64,000 bases of DNA from Pseudogemmobacter humi. GTDB lineage: Bacteria > Pseudomonadota > Alphaproteobacteria > Rhodobacterales > Rhodobacteraceae. A model generated the notes under the pieces. That model was not told the DNA's origin. It saw only the letters and a program-made list of their open reading frames with translations, and did no database searches. Positions within the stretch are counted from its first letter, which is position 1. Each line of letters begins with the position of its first letter. Below, piece after piece: positions 14,916 to 23,500 of this stretch. The stretch spans positions 1 through 64,000 of the forward strand of contig NZ_UXAW01000081.1 in NCBI RefSeq assembly GCF_900609055.1, written 5' to 3'. The position numbers were made by a program, and so were the translations under genes.

Positions 14916-16285
14916 GAGATAATTTGCCCGAGGCCCCCGTTCCGCCGAAACCCGCCCCAAGGGCGGATCGCGTCTCGCTGCTGACCTATCTGCGGCTGTT
15001 CCGCCGCGACATCCTCTCGGCGCAGCCCGCGCGGCTCTACCGCGCCTGGATGGCCGAGTTCCGCACGCCGTTCTTCCGCTCATACCTTTGCAACGACCCG
15101 GCGCTGATCGACCGGGTGCTGAAGGAACGGCCCGACGATTTCCCGAAATCGAACCGGATCCGCGCCGGGCTGGAGCCGCTCCTCGGCAATTCCGTCTTCG
15201 TCACCAATGGCGAGACCTGGAAAAGCCAGCGCCGCATCATCGACCCGGCCTTCGAGGGTGGGCGGCTGAAGGACACGTTTCCCGCCATGGTCGCGGCCGG
15301 GCAATCTGCCCTCGCCCGGATCGGCGCGGCCGGGGACGAGATCGAGGCCGAGGAAGAGATGAGCCATGCCGCGGCCGATGTGATCTTCCGCACGCTCTTC
15401 TCGATCCCCATCGGGCATGAGGTGGCGGCGAATGTGTTCCGCGAGTTCCGTGCCTATCAGCGGACACAGCCGATCCTGAACCTCGCGGCCTTCCTGCCGC
15501 TGCCGCGCTGGTTCCCGCGGCTTCACCGCCGGGGCACCCGCGCCTCGGCGAGGGTGATCCGCGGGCTGATCGCGCAACTGACGCGCGAGCGCGCGGTGGC
15601 AATCGCAGAGGGCACCGCCCCCGACGATCTGGCGACCAAGATCATGACCACCGAAGACCCACAGACCGGCCAGAGATTCACCCCCGCCGAGATGGTCGAT
15701 CAGGTGGCGATCTTCTTCCTCGCCGGTCATGAGACCAGCGCCTCGGCACTGGCCTGGTCGCTTTATCTGCTGGCGCTCTGCCCCGATGTGCAGGAGCGGG
15801 TGGCGGCCGAGGCCAGCGCCTTGGGCGAGACGCCGGATTTCGCGGCGGTGGCGAAGCTGCGCTACACCCGCGACGTGTTCCGCGAGGCCCTGCGGCTCTA
15901 CCCTCCGGTGCCGATGATGGTGCGCCAGAACCTGTGCCCCGAGGAGTTCCGCGGCCGCAAGGTGAAGCCCGGCGCGCAGATCGTGCTCTCGCCCTGGCAT
16001 CTGCACCGGCACGAACGGTTCTGGACCAGCCCCGACAGCTTCTGCCCGGCGCGCTGGCAGACCGAAGAAGGCCGCCTTGCCGCGCGCGACGCCTTCATGC
16101 CGTTCTCGGCCGGCCCGAGGGTCTGCACCGGCGCGGGTTTCGCGATGATCGAGGGGGTGCTGATCCTTGCGATGCTGGCGCGCGCTTTCCGCTTCGCCCG
16201 TATCCCCGGGGCAGATCCGGTGCCGGTCGCGCATCTGACGGTCAGGGCGAAAGACGGCATCCGCCTGCGCGTGACGCGCCGGTGA
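14912..16285 (+). CDS. cytochrome P450
   Basis: A 457-residue P450 monooxygenase. The I-helix oxygen-binding motif AGHETS is at about residues 271-276, the K-helix ExxR in EALRLYPPVP, and the haem loop FSAGPRVCTG with Cys405 as the axial ligand. No membrane anchor is evident. The N-terminal RVSLLTYLRLFRRDILSAQPARLYR and overall length resemble CYP4-like fatty-acid or alkane hydroxylases in alphaproteobacteria, but the substrate is not shown by the sequence. It overlaps the hydrolase-like gene upstream by 4 bp. A repeat element (16323-16392) lies directly behind the stop and may end transcription. Confidence 0.93.
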   Translation: MRDNLPEAPVPPKPAPRADRVSLLTYLRLFRRDILSAQPARLYRAWMAEFRTPFFRSYLCNDPALIDRVLKERPDDFPKSNRIRAGLEPLLGNSVFVTNGETWKSQRRIIDPAFEGGRLKDTFPAMVAAGQSALARIGAAGDEIEAEEEMSHAAADVIFRTLFSIPIGHEVAANVFREFRAYQRTQPILNLAAFLPLPRWFPRLHRRGTRASARVIRGLIAQLTRERAVAIAEGTAPDDLATKIMTTEDPQTGQRFTPAEMVDQVAIFFLAGHETSASALAWSLYLLALCPDVQERVAAEASALGETPDFAAVAKLRYTRDVFREALRLYPPVPMMVRQNLCPEEFRGRKVKPGAQIVLSPWHLHRHERFWTSPDSFCPARWQTEEGRLAARDAFMPFSAGPRVCTGAGFAMIEGVLILAMLARAFRFARIPGADPVPVAHLTVRAKDGIRLRVTRR

Positions 16286-16322
16286 AGGGGGCCTTGCCCC
16301 CTCGGGCCTCCGGCCCTCACCC

Positions 16323-16392
16323 CCAGGATATTTGGATCAGGGTGAAAGCCAGGCGTTTTTTGCTGCTTTCACCCTGACTTAAATACCCCCGG
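16323..16392. repeat. intergenic GGGTATTT/GGTGAAA repeat, inverted pair
   Basis: The left copy (GGATATTTGGATCAGGGTGAAAGC, split here as GGATATTTGGATCAG then GGTGAAAGC, 16327-16349) is followed by its near complement at 16365-16390. The pair forms a 24-bp imperfect stem with a 15-nt T-rich loop. Further right, 16400-16432 (CCATTGGTTTCGCCATTGG...) resembles 44532-44566, so both sites share a longer composite. It sits just after the P450 stop. Confidence 0.75.
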
Positions 16393-16482
16393 GGCAAGCC
16401 ATTGGTTTCGCCATTGGTTCGGGAAACCGTATGGACTGCGACAGCAGACGGCCCCCGGCGTTCTTCACCGGGGAGAAGGGTG

Positions 16483-16722
16483 TCAGAGGATCTCGACCCG
16501 GTAGCTTTCGATCACCGTATTGGCGAGCAGCTTCTCGCACATCGCCTTCACCCCGGTTTCGGCCGCAACCTTGTCGGTCGCGGAAAGGTCGAGTTCGATC
16601 ACCTTGCCCTGGCGCACGCCTTCCACCCCGGCGAATCCAAGCGCGCCGAGCGCGTGGCGGATCGCCTCGCCCTGGGGATCGAGGACGCCGTTCTTCAGCA
16701 TGACGGTGACGCGGGCTTTCAT
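16483..16722 (-). CDS. purS: phosphoribosylformylglycinamidine synthase subunit PurS
   Basis: A 79-residue PurS. It begins MKARVTVMLKNGVLDPQGEAIRHAL and has the conserved VRQGKVIELDL, followed by CEKLLANTVIESYRVEIL. PurS bridges PurL and PurQ in the three-part FGAM synthase of purine biosynthesis. It lies 77 nt after purC in the same direction, the usual purC-purS order. purQ, expected next in many relatives, is not in the following 200 nt, where a repeat and the convergent P450 gene lie. Confidence 0.95.
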   Translation of the reverse strand: MKARVTVMLKNGVLDPQGEAIRHALGALGFAGVEGVRQGKVIELDLSATDKVAAETGVKAMCEKLLANTVIESYRVEIL

Positions 16723-16799
16723 AGGCGGCCTCCGGGCAGGGGGTAAGATCTTCGGCCTTCCCATAGCGCCCGGGCCGGGCCGGGGCAATATGGGGCGGC

Positions 16800-17573
16800 T
16801 CAGTTGATCAGCGAGGGTTTCGCCGGATGGGTCACGTTCGAGGGCAGCACCCCGATCCGGCGCGCGAGCTCGGCATAGACATCCCCGAGCGGGCCGGGAT
16901 CGGGAACCGAGCCGTCGGCGCGCTCGGGCTGGCGCAGATCCCACAGCCGCATGGAATCGGGGGTGATCTCGTCGGCGAGGATCAGGCGCATGAAATCGCC
17001 CTCCCAGATCCGGCCCATCTCCAGCCGGAAATCCATCAGCCGCACCCCCACGCCCAGCATCACGCCCGAGAGGAAATCGTTCACCCGGAGCGCCAGCGCG
17101 ACCATATCGTCAAGATCCTGCTGGTTGGCCCAGCCGAAGGCGATGATATGTTCCTCGGACACCATCGGGGTGCCGAGCTTCTCGTCCTTGAAGTAGTATT
17201 CGACGATGGGACGCGGCAGCGCCATGCCCTCGGGGATGCCGAGCCGATGCGAGATGCCGCCTGCGGCGAAGTTGCGTACCACCACTTCCAGCGGGATGAT
17301 CTCGGCCATGCGCACCAGTTGCTCGCGCATGTTCAGCCGGCGGATGAAATGGGTGGGCACGCCGATGCCGTTCAGCCCGGTCATGAAGAATTCCGACAGC
17401 CGGTTGTTCAGCACGCCCTTGCCTTCGGACGCGGCCGAGATCGGCGCGACATTGACGCTCGCGGCGGCGGCCGTGGGTTCGTCGTCCTTGAAATACTGGA
17501 TCAGCGTTCCGGGCTCGGGGCCTTCATAGAGGATCTTGGCCTTGCCTTCGTAGACCTTCTTGCGCCGTGCCAT
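16800..17573 (-). CDS. purC: SAICAR synthetase
   Basis: A 257-residue phosphoribosylaminoimidazole-succinocarboxamide synthase. It starts MARRKKVYEGKAKILYEGPEPGT; family signatures are SASEGKGVLNN-type ATP loop (SAASEGKGVLNNRLSEFF), EVVVRNFAAGGISHRLG and the SAICAR signature GVRLMDFRLEMGRIWEGDFMRLILADEITPDSMRLWD region. It joins CAIR with aspartate using ATP. purS follows. The upstream 186 nt are shared with the divergent zeta-subunit gene and should hold both promoters. Confidence 0.97.
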   Translation of the reverse strand: MARRKKVYEGKAKILYEGPEPGTLIQYFKDDEPTAAAASVNVAPISAASEGKGVLNNRLSEFFMTGLNGIGVPTHFIRRLNMREQLVRMAEIIPLEVVVRNFAAGGISHRLGIPEGMALPRPIVEYYFKDEKLGTPMVSEEHIIAFGWANQQDLDDMVALALRVNDFLSGVMLGVGVRLMDFRLEMGRIWEGDFMRLILADEITPDSMRLWDLRQPERADGSVPDPGPLGDVYAELARRIGVLPSNVTHPAKPSLIN

Positions 17574-17759
17574 CGTTGCCCCTGAGCGGAAATGACGAAA
17601 GGGGCGGCGGCGCCACCCCGGGATACATCCGGCCTATAGCCTGGCCCCCGGGGGCCTGCAAGCGATGAGCCGGGCCTTTGCGGGGCTTTCTTCTTGCAGG
17701 CGCGCGCGCGCATGGGCATATGACGGGGGAAACCGATCCTTTGGCCCGGAGATCCGCCC

Positions 17760-18074
17760 ATGACCACCTTCGATGATCGCGAAAACGCCTTTGAAGCCAA
17801 ATTCGCCCATGACAGCGAAATGCAGTTCAAGGCCGAGGCGCGGTGCAACAAGCTGGTCGGGCTCTGGGCGGCGGGCCTTCTGGGCAAGACCGGCGACGAG
17901 GCCAATGCCTATGCGATGGAGGTCGTCGCCGCCGATTTCGAAGAGGCCGGCAACGAGGATGTGGTGCGCAAACTCGCCGCTGATCTGGCCGGCAAGGCCA
18001 CTGCAGACGAGATTCGCGCCAAACTGGCCGGGATGCTGCCGGTCGCCAAGGCACAGCTGATGTCGGAAATCTGA
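17760..18074 (+). CDS. F1F0-ATPase zeta inhibitor subunit (DUF1476)
   Basis: A 104-residue protein of the DUF1476 family, starting MTTFDDRENAFEAKFAHDSEMQFKAEAR. In Paracoccus denitrificans this protein is the zeta subunit, whose N-terminal helix enters the F1 catalytic head and blocks ATP hydrolysis. The helical N-terminus (residues 1-20) and C-terminal four-helix region (DEANAYAMEVVAADFEEAG...) are intact. Such a gene is typical for alphaproteobacteria and lies away from the atp operon. A terminator follows at 18104-18134. Confidence 0.93.
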   Translation: MTTFDDRENAFEAKFAHDSEMQFKAEARCNKLVGLWAAGLLGKTGDEANAYAMEVVAADFEEAGNEDVVRKLAADLAGKATADEIRAKLAGMLPVAKAQLMSEI

Positions 18075-18103
18075 GCGGCGGGGAAACCGCCCGATGCTTT
18101 CAG

Positions 18104-18134
18104 CGCCGCGCGGGGCCGCCCTGCGCGGCGTTTT
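18104..18134 (+). terminator. terminator after zeta-subunit gene
   Basis: An 8-bp stem (CGCCGCGC at 18104-18111 with GCGCGGCG at 18123-18130), an 11-nt loop and TTTT directly after, 30 nt past the zeta-subunit stop. Confidence 0.65.
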
Positions 18135-18221
18135 GCTTTCGCGCCGCGCGCGAGTTCGCGATTGTGCGCGGCCCGGCGCCGTGGCAGGACAGTTGCACAA
18201 CCGATCTGAAAGGGTTTCCCG

Positions 18222-19238
18222 ATGAGCGACGACGCGCTGAGCCGGCTTCTCTCTGCCCGCGGCTGGCTGATGGCCGACGGGGCGACGGGGACCAATCTGT
18301 TCAACATGGGTCTCTCCTCGGGCGAGCCGCCCGAGTTGTGGAACATCGATCGGCCCGACAACATCCGCACACTCTACCGCAGTGCGGTAGAGGCCGGGTC
18401 GGACATTTTCCTGACCAACACTTTCGGCGGCAATGCCTCGCGACTGAAGCTGCACAACGCGCAGGGCAGGGTGCATGAGCTGAACCGGGTCGGCGCGGCT
18501 CTGGGGCGCGAGATCGCCGATGCTTCGGGGCGCGAGGTGGTTGTCGCGGGCTCGGTCGGGCCGACGGGCGATATTTTCGAGCCGATGGGCACGCTGACCC
18601 ATGCGCTGGCGGTCGAGATGTTCCACGAACAGGCCGAGGGGCTGAAAGCGGGCGGCGCCGATGTGCTCTGGGTCGAGACCATCTCAGCACCCGAGGAATT
18701 CCGCGCCGCGGCCGAGGCGGCCGACCGCGCCGGAATGCCCTGGGTCGGCACCATGAGCTTCGACACCGCCGGGCGCACGATGATGGGGGTGACCTCGGCG
18801 ACGCTGGCGGATCTGGTCGAAAAGCTGCCCAATCCGCCGCTCGCTTTCGGGGCGAATTGCGGCGTGGGCGCCTCGGATCTGATGCGCACGGTGATGGGGT
18901 TCCTCGCCACCGGCACCACGCGGCCGGTGGTGGCGAAGGGGAATGCGGGGATCCCGAAATACCACGACGGCCATATCCATTACGACGGCACGCCCGAGCT
19001 GATGGCGGTCTATGCGGTGATGGCGCGCGACGCCGGGGTGCGGATCATCGGCGGCTGCTGCGGCACCATGCCGGAACATCTGATGGCGATGCGCCGCGCG
19101 CTGGAAGAGACGCCGCCGGGGCCGCCGCCCTCGCTCGACGAGGTGGCGGCAAAGCTGGGGGCGTTCTCCTCGGCCTCGGACGGCACCGGCGAGGGCGAGG
19201 CGCCCCCGCGCCGCGAGCGTCGGGGAAGGCGCGGCTGA
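18222..19238 (+). CDS. bmt: betaine-homocysteine S-methyltransferase
   Basis: A 338-residue zinc-dependent methyltransferase that transfers a methyl group from glycine betaine to homocysteine to give methionine. The barrel starts MADGATGTNLFNMGL. The zinc cysteines are in GANCGVG (Cys213) and IGGCCGTMPEH (Cys279, Cys280). The C-terminal 40 residues are low-complexity, rich in Pro, Glu and Arg. It stands alone; the 147-nt leader was searched by eye for SAM or SAH riboswitch motifs and none was found. Two 22-nt palindromes and an IS element lie directly behind the stop. Confidence 0.92.
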   Translation: MSDDALSRLLSARGWLMADGATGTNLFNMGLSSGEPPELWNIDRPDNIRTLYRSAVEAGSDIFLTNTFGGNASRLKLHNAQGRVHELNRVGAALGREIADASGREVVVAGSVGPTGDIFEPMGTLTHALAVEMFHEQAEGLKAGGADVLWVETISAPEEFRAAAEAADRAGMPWVGTMSFDTAGRTMMGVTSATLADLVEKLPNPPLAFGANCGVGASDLMRTVMGFLATGTTRPVVAKGNAGIPKYHDGHIHYDGTPELMAVYAVMARDAGVRIIGGCCGTMPEHLMAMRRALEETPPGPPPSLDEVAAKLGAFSSASDGTGEGEAPPRRERRGRRG

Positions 19239-19248
19239 CACCGCGCCG

Positions 19249-19293
19249 CAATTTTCTTCAAAGAAAATTGGCAAATTCCTTTGAAGGAATTTG
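19249..19293. repeat. two tandem 22-nt palindromes
   Basis: Two adjacent 22-nt self-complementary units, 19249-19270 (arm CAATTTTCTT, centre CA) and 19272-19293 (arm CAAATTCCTT, centre TG). Both arms are perfect. They belong to the same family as the three units at 37687-37754. They are the last sequence before the IS element and begin 11 nt after the bmt stop. Confidence 0.8.
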
Positions 19294-19302
19294 GCTGCCC
19301 TA

Positions 19303-20155
19303 GGTCATGTTGACAAATGGCGCAGCCATAGGCTGATGCAAGCGAGGTCGATGAAGCCGAGGAAACTGTCTGCGGTTTTGTCGTGGCGGGTCGCGAGGCG
19401 ACGGCTGTTCTTGAGCTTGTTGAAGCACCGCTCCACCATGTTGCGCAAAGTGTGGATGGTCATGTCTGCAGCTTTGCGCACCTTACGGTTCTTGCGCATG
19501 GGTATCATCGGCAGAGCATTGTGGCTTTCGATATCTTCTCGAATTTTATCAGACTCATAGCCCCTGTCGGCAACCAGAACGGCGGGCTGTGGCAAGTTGT
19601 CTGCCATTACCAAATCATAGCCGGTATAGTCGGAATCCTGTCCCGGCGTGATCCCGGTTCTCATCGGGAGGCCAACGCCGTTGATGCGGAGGTGGATCCT
19701 GGTCGGGAAGCCACCTCTTGAACGGCCAGGAGCCTCTTGTCAGCAGTCCCCCTTTTGCGCCCGCCGCATGATGATGGACGCGGATCACTGTGCTGTCGGC
19801 CATCTGCAGTTTGTATCGCGCAATCCTGGCGTGGTTCAGCGCGTCCAGGATGTCCTCCCACAACTCTGCGAGCGTCCAGCGGCGGAACTGGCGATAGACC
19901 GAGGACCACTTGCCGAACTCCGCGGGCAAGTCACGCCAAGGCGCGCCGGTGCGCGCTATCCAGAAAACTCCATCCGGAACAAGGCGATGATCGGAGGGAT
20001 TACGCCCGTTCGGATGCCGAACCGCTTGGATAAACTGCTCGAAGAAGGCCCTTTCATCGTCGGATATCAGGTTGCGCGCCAAGATCTTCTCACACGTCGG
20101 GATGACCTTGAAGCACAGACCGTCAATAATCGGAAGCCATTTTGTCAACACGGCC
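19303..20155 (-). mobile_element. IS5-family (IS427-like) insertion sequence
   Basis: An 853-bp element. Terminal inverted repeats are GGTCATGTTGACAAA (left, from 19303) and, read inward from 20155, GGCCGTGTTGACAAA. It is flanked by TA on both sides (19301-19302 and 20156-20157), the short target duplication expected of this group. It holds a transposase split over two frames on the minus strand. Size, ends and transposase fit the IS427 group of IS5. Confidence 0.88.
19305..20151 (-). pseudogene. IS5-family transposase, frameshifted and interrupted
   Basis: The N-terminal frame starts at GTG 20149-20151 (LTKWLPIIDGLCF...) and holds the insertion-element domain up to VHHHAAGAKGG. The catalytic half (RSRGGFPTRIHLRINGVGLPMRTGITPG, DDE domain ending LRHLST) is in another frame, ending at 19305. 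An A4G5 run lies at the switch point, as in related elements with programmed shifting, but the second frame also has a TGA at 19740-19742 directly after that run. A simple slip at the run would therefore hit a stop, so the transposase is probably dead. Start and stop codons lie within the terminal repeats. Confidence 0.75.
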
Positions 20156-20243
20156 TAGTCGGTCGGACGATTTTCCGGCGCTGTCGCGGGCTGCGGCCGC
20201 GTCGCTCCCCGCAGTCCATTGGTCCCCGACCGGCGAAACCCTA

Positions 20244-20316
20244 CCCCAGAGGATATTCTGGTCGGGGTGAAGGCAAAACGCGCCTGGTTTTCACCCTGAT
20301 ATAAATACCCTGGGGG
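20244..20316. repeat. intergenic GGTATTT/GGTGAA repeat, inverted pair
   Basis: Left copy AGGATATTCTGG then TCGGGGTGAA (20250-20271) and its near complement at 20290-20311 (TTCACCCTGATAT then AAATACCCT). Same family as 16323-16392. A run of G and C follows (GGGGGTGAGGGCC...), as at the other composite copies. Confidence 0.7.
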
Positions 20317-20395
20317 TGAGGGCCGGAGGCCCGAGGGGGGGGAACCCCCCTTTGCAACGCCAGGCCGCGCGGGCGGATGCGCTTTTGCCCTCGCC

Positions 20396-20605
20396 TCAGC
20401 GGCGGCGGCCCTTGGTTCCGGCCACGGCACGGGCGGCCTCGGCAGCGGCGCGCAACTCCTCGGCGATCTCTTCGGCCTCGTCGGGGTCGAAGTCGAGCGG
20501 CAGTTCGACCCCGCCCTCGGCCTCGATGTAAAGCCGCACCATGCCCGCGTCGGTCGGGCCGATCTGGAGATTGGCCGCAATGTCGCTTTGCTTGTTGATT
20601 CCCAT
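20396..20605 (-). CDS. small conserved Rhodobacteraceae protein (DUF6324-like)
   Basis: A 69-residue protein beginning MGINKQSDIAANLQIGPTDAGMVRLYIEAEGG, then an acidic helix DFDPDEAEEIAEELRAAAEAARA and a basic tail KGRRR. I recognise it as a small protein conserved next to other Rhodobacteraceae genes, most likely DUF6324; function unknown. The start at 20605 follows GGTCATC and is the family N-terminus. It lies between the IS region and tRNA-His, and is codirectional with the tRNA. Confidence 0.7.
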   Translation of the reverse strand: MGINKQSDIAANLQIGPTDAGMVRLYIEAEGGVELPLDFDPDEAEEIAEELRAAAEAARAVAGTKGRRR

Positions 20606-20693
20606 GATGACCTCGGGGCTGGTTCACGCCCCTGCGGGTTAGCGGCCCGCGGCCCTTGCCGCAAGCATTGTCTCGCAAATATCGGGGAAGAAG

Positions 20694-20770
20694 TGGTACC
20701 GACTCCCCGGCTCGAACGGGGGACCCCCAGATCCACAATCTGGTGCTCTAACCAACTGAGCTAAGCCGGC
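20694..20770 (-). tRNA. tRNA-His (GTG)
   Basis: A complete 77-nt cloverleaf including encoded CCA. Acceptor arms GCCGGCT and AGTCGGT, D-stem GCTC/GAGC, anticodon arm CCAGA-TTGTGGA-TCTGG with anticodon GTG, variable loop GGGTC, T-arm CCCCG-TTCGAGC-CGGGG, discriminator A73. The pair 1-72 is G-U and the base before position 1 is T, so there is no encoded G-1. This is the known alphaproteobacterial form of tRNA-His. Confidence 0.95.
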
Positions 20771-20934
20771 ACTTGGGGGCTGATACCGCCATGCGCCGGC
20801 TTTTGCAAGGCCGGGGTTTCAGGAATTTCGCCCGCCCCCGGGGGATGCGCGCGAAGGCGGGGCTTGCCCCGGGCGGCGGCATGGCTATGGTCGCGAGCCC
20901 CGGGTCCCGCGACCCGCGCCGAAGGAGGAATCGC

Positions 20935-23253
20935 ATGTCCGTCGCCCGCATCCCCGAGATCATCGCCGCCGAGATCGGCGCCGCGCCGCGTCAGGTCGTG
21001 GCAGCGGTGGAACTGCTGGACGGCGGCGCCACCGTCCCCTTCGTCGCGCGCTACCGCAAGGAGGTGACCGGGGGCCTCGACGACACGCAATTGCGCAAGC
21101 TGGAGGAGCGGCTCGGATACCTGCGCGAGCTGGAAGCGCGCCGGGCGGCGATTCTCACCGAGATCACCGGCCAGGGCAAACTGACCGACGATCTGGCGCG
21201 CGCCATCGCCGGGGCGGGGACCAAGGCGGAACTGGAAGACATCTACCTGCCCTACAAGCCGAAGCGCCGCACCAAAGCGATGATCGCACGCGAGGCCGGG
21301 TTGCAGGCTCTGGTCGATGCGATCCTGGCGGACCGCTCGGCCGATCCGGCGGCGCTTGCCCAGGGGTTCCTCAGCGAGGGATTCGCCGATGCGAAAGCGG
21401 CGCTTGAGGGCGCGCGCGACATCCTCGCCGAGGGGCTGGCCGAGGATGCGGCTCTGCTGGGCCGGCTGCGCGATCACATGCGCAAGGTCGGGCGGCTGAG
21501 CGCGAAAGTGGTCGCGGGCAAGGAGCAGGCCGGGGCGAAATTCTCCGACTATTTCGACCATAACGAGCCCTGGTCGGACGCGCCCTCGCACCGGGTGCTG
21601 GCGATGCTGCGCGGCCGCAACGAGGATGTGCTGACGCTGGATCTGGAGATCGACCCCGAGGCGCCCCGCGGCGAGAGCCCGGCTGAGCGCGCCTGCGGAG
21701 CGCAGCTCGCGGCCTCGGGCAGCGGGCCGGGCGACAGGTTCCTGCACGAGGCGGCGGCCTGGGCCTGGCGGGTGAAGCTGAAGACCTCACTGACGCTCGA
21801 TCTGATGGCCGAGCTGCGCGAGCGTGCCGAAGCCGAGGCGATCCGGGTTTTCGCCCGCAATCTCAAGGATCTGTTGCTGGCGGCTCCGGCCGGCGGCAAG
21901 GCGACGATGGGGCTCGATCCCGGGATCCGCACCGGGGTCAAGGTCGCGGTGGTGGATGCGACCGGCAAGCTGCTCGCGACCGATACCGTTTACCCGTTCC
22001 AGCCGAAGAACGATCTGCGCGGCGCGCAGGTGGCGATTGCGAAGCTGATCGGCAGCCATGGCGTGAAGCTGATCGCCATCGGCAACGGCACCGCGAGCCG
22101 CGAGACCGAGAAGATGGTTGCCGACCTGCTGGCGCTGCTGCCCGCGGGTGAGAACAGGCCGGTCAGGGTGGTGGTCTCCGAGGCCGGGGCCTCGGTCTAT
22201 TCGGCGAGCGAGCTGGCGGCGCGCGAATTTCCCGGGCTGGACGTGTCTTTGCGCGGCGCGGTGTCGATCGCGCGGCGCTTGCAGGATCCGCTCGCGGAAC
22301 TGGTGAAGATCGAGCCGAAGTCGATCGGCGTCGGCCAGTATCAGCATGATGTCGATCAGCACCGGCTGGCGAAAAGCCTCGACGCGGTGGTCGAGGATGC
22401 GGTGAACGCGGTGGGGGTGGATCTGAACACCGCCTCGGGGCCGTTGCTCGCGCGGGTCTCGGGGGTGGGGCCGTCGCTCGCCGAGGCCATCGTCGCGCAT
22501 CGCGATGCGAACGGGCCCTTCGCCTCGCGCCGCGATCTGTTGAAAGTGCCGCGGCTCGGGCCGAAGGCCTTCGAGCAGGCGGCGGGATTCCTGCGCATCA
22601 CCGGGGGCAAGGAGCCGCTGGATGCCTCGTCCGTCCACCCCGAAGCCTATGATCTGGCGCGGCGGATCGTCTCGGCCTGCGGGCGCGACATCCGCAGCCT
22701 GATGGGGGATTCGGTGGCGCTGAAGAAGCTGAACCCGGCGACCTTCGTCGATGAGGCCTTCGGCCTGCCGACGGTGAAGGACATCCTCGCCGAGCTGGAA
22801 AAGCCCGGCCGCGACCCGCGCCCGGGGTTCCGCACCGCCACTTTCGCCGATGGGGTCGAGGAGATTTCCGATCTGAAACCGGGCATGGTGCTGGAGGGAA
22901 CGGTGACCAATGTGGCCGCCTTCGGCGCCTTCGTGGATATCGGCGTGCATCAGGACGGGCTGGTCCATGTCAGCCAGCTGGCCGACCGTTTCGTGAGTGA
23001 TCCGCATGAGGTGGTGAAGGCGGGCGATGTGGTGCGCGTGACCGTGGTCGAGGTCGATGCGGCGCGCAAGCGTATCGGCCTGACCATGAAGAAGGACGGC
23101 GGCGCCTCTGCCAAATCCGCGCGCGAGGAGCGCGGGGCGGGGGGACGTGCGCCCGCGCCGAAAGGGCGGGCGCCGATGAGCGCGGAGCCGAAGGGCGGCA
23201 GTTCCGGCGGCAATGCTTTCGCCGATGCGCTGAAGGGCAGGTTCGGGCGCTGA
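20935..23253 (+). CDS. tex: Tex-family S1 RNA-binding protein
   Basis: A 772-residue Tex protein. An N-terminal helical region ([11 protein letters not shown]..., [35 protein letters not shown]) is followed by a YqgF-like nuclease-fold core ([18 protein letters not shown]), helix-hairpin-helix segments ([24 protein letters not shown]) and an S1 domain ([35 protein letters not shown]). The C-terminal 60 residues are disordered and rich in Gly, Lys and Arg. It binds RNA and affects transcription. Start at 20935 has a strong GAAGGAGGAA site; the frame upstream overlaps the tRNA region and is not used. Confidence 0.95.
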   Translation: MSVARIPEIIAAEIGAAPRQVVAAVELLDGGATVPFVARYRKEVTGGLDDTQLRKLEERLGYLRELEARRAAILTEITGQGKLTDDLARAIAGAGTKAELEDIYLPYKPKRRTKAMIAREAGLQALVDAILADRSADPAALAQGFLSEGFADAKAALEGARDILAEGLAEDAALLGRLRDHMRKVGRLSAKVVAGKEQAGAKFSDYFDHNEPWSDAPSHRVLAMLRGRNEDVLTLDLEIDPEAPRGESPAERACGAQLAASGSGPGDRFLHEAAAWAWRVKLKTSLTLDLMAELRERAEAEAIRVFARNLKDLLLAAPAGGKATMGLDPGIRTGVKVAVVDATGKLLATDTVYPFQPKNDLRGAQVAIAKLIGSHGVKLIAIGNGTASRETEKMVADLLALLPAGENRPVRVVVSEAGASVYSASELAAREFPGLDVSLRGAVSIARRLQDPLAELVKIEPKSIGVGQYQHDVDQHRLAKSLDAVVEDAVNAVGVDLNTASGPLLARVSGVGPSLAEAIVAHRDANGPFASRRDLLKVPRLGPKAFEQAAGFLRITGGKEPLDASSVHPEAYDLARRIVSACGRDIRSLMGDSVALKKLNPATFVDEAFGLPTVKDILAELEKPGRDPRPGFRTATFADGVEEISDLKPGMVLEGTVTNVAAFGAFVDIGVHQDGLVHVSQLADRFVSDPHEVVKAGDVVRVTVVEVDAARKRIGLTMKKDGGASAKSAREERGAGGRAPAPKGRAPMSAEPKGGSSGGNAFADALKGRFGR

Positions 23254-23275
23254 AGCCGGCGCGTGCCGCGCCGGT

Positions 23276-23310
23276 GCCTCCGGCGGGGGTATTTGGGTCA
23301 GGATGAAAGC
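23276..23310. repeat. GCCTCCGGCGGGGGTATTT repeat, single copy
   Basis: GCCTCCGGCGGGGGTATTT followed by GGGTCAGGATGAAAGC, starting 23 nt after the tex stop. It is the clearest single-unit form of the repeat family found at several other gene ends in this window. Confidence 0.75.
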
Positions 23311-23500
23311 CGCGCGCGGGGCAGGGGAGGAATGCTGCGCGGGCGCGGTCGGGGTCTTCGTAAGGAGGCAGCGGGCAGGGGCGGTGGGTTCCGGCTGAGC
23401 GCGGCGCGTTGCGGGCGGGCGGCAGCGAACGCTCCCTCTGCCCATATTTGTTAAAAGACTGGCGGCGGATGATGGGGCCCTCACGGAAGCGGAGGGTTCT

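Noticed and set aside
18135-18221. SAM or SAH riboswitch before the betaine-homocysteine methyltransferase gene
   Set aside because: No conserved riboswitch core was seen in the short leader behind the terminator.
20773-20934. N-terminal extension of Tex
   Set aside because: The extension is Arg-rich without family match, begins next to the tRNA, and GAAGGAGGAA lies directly before ATG 20935.
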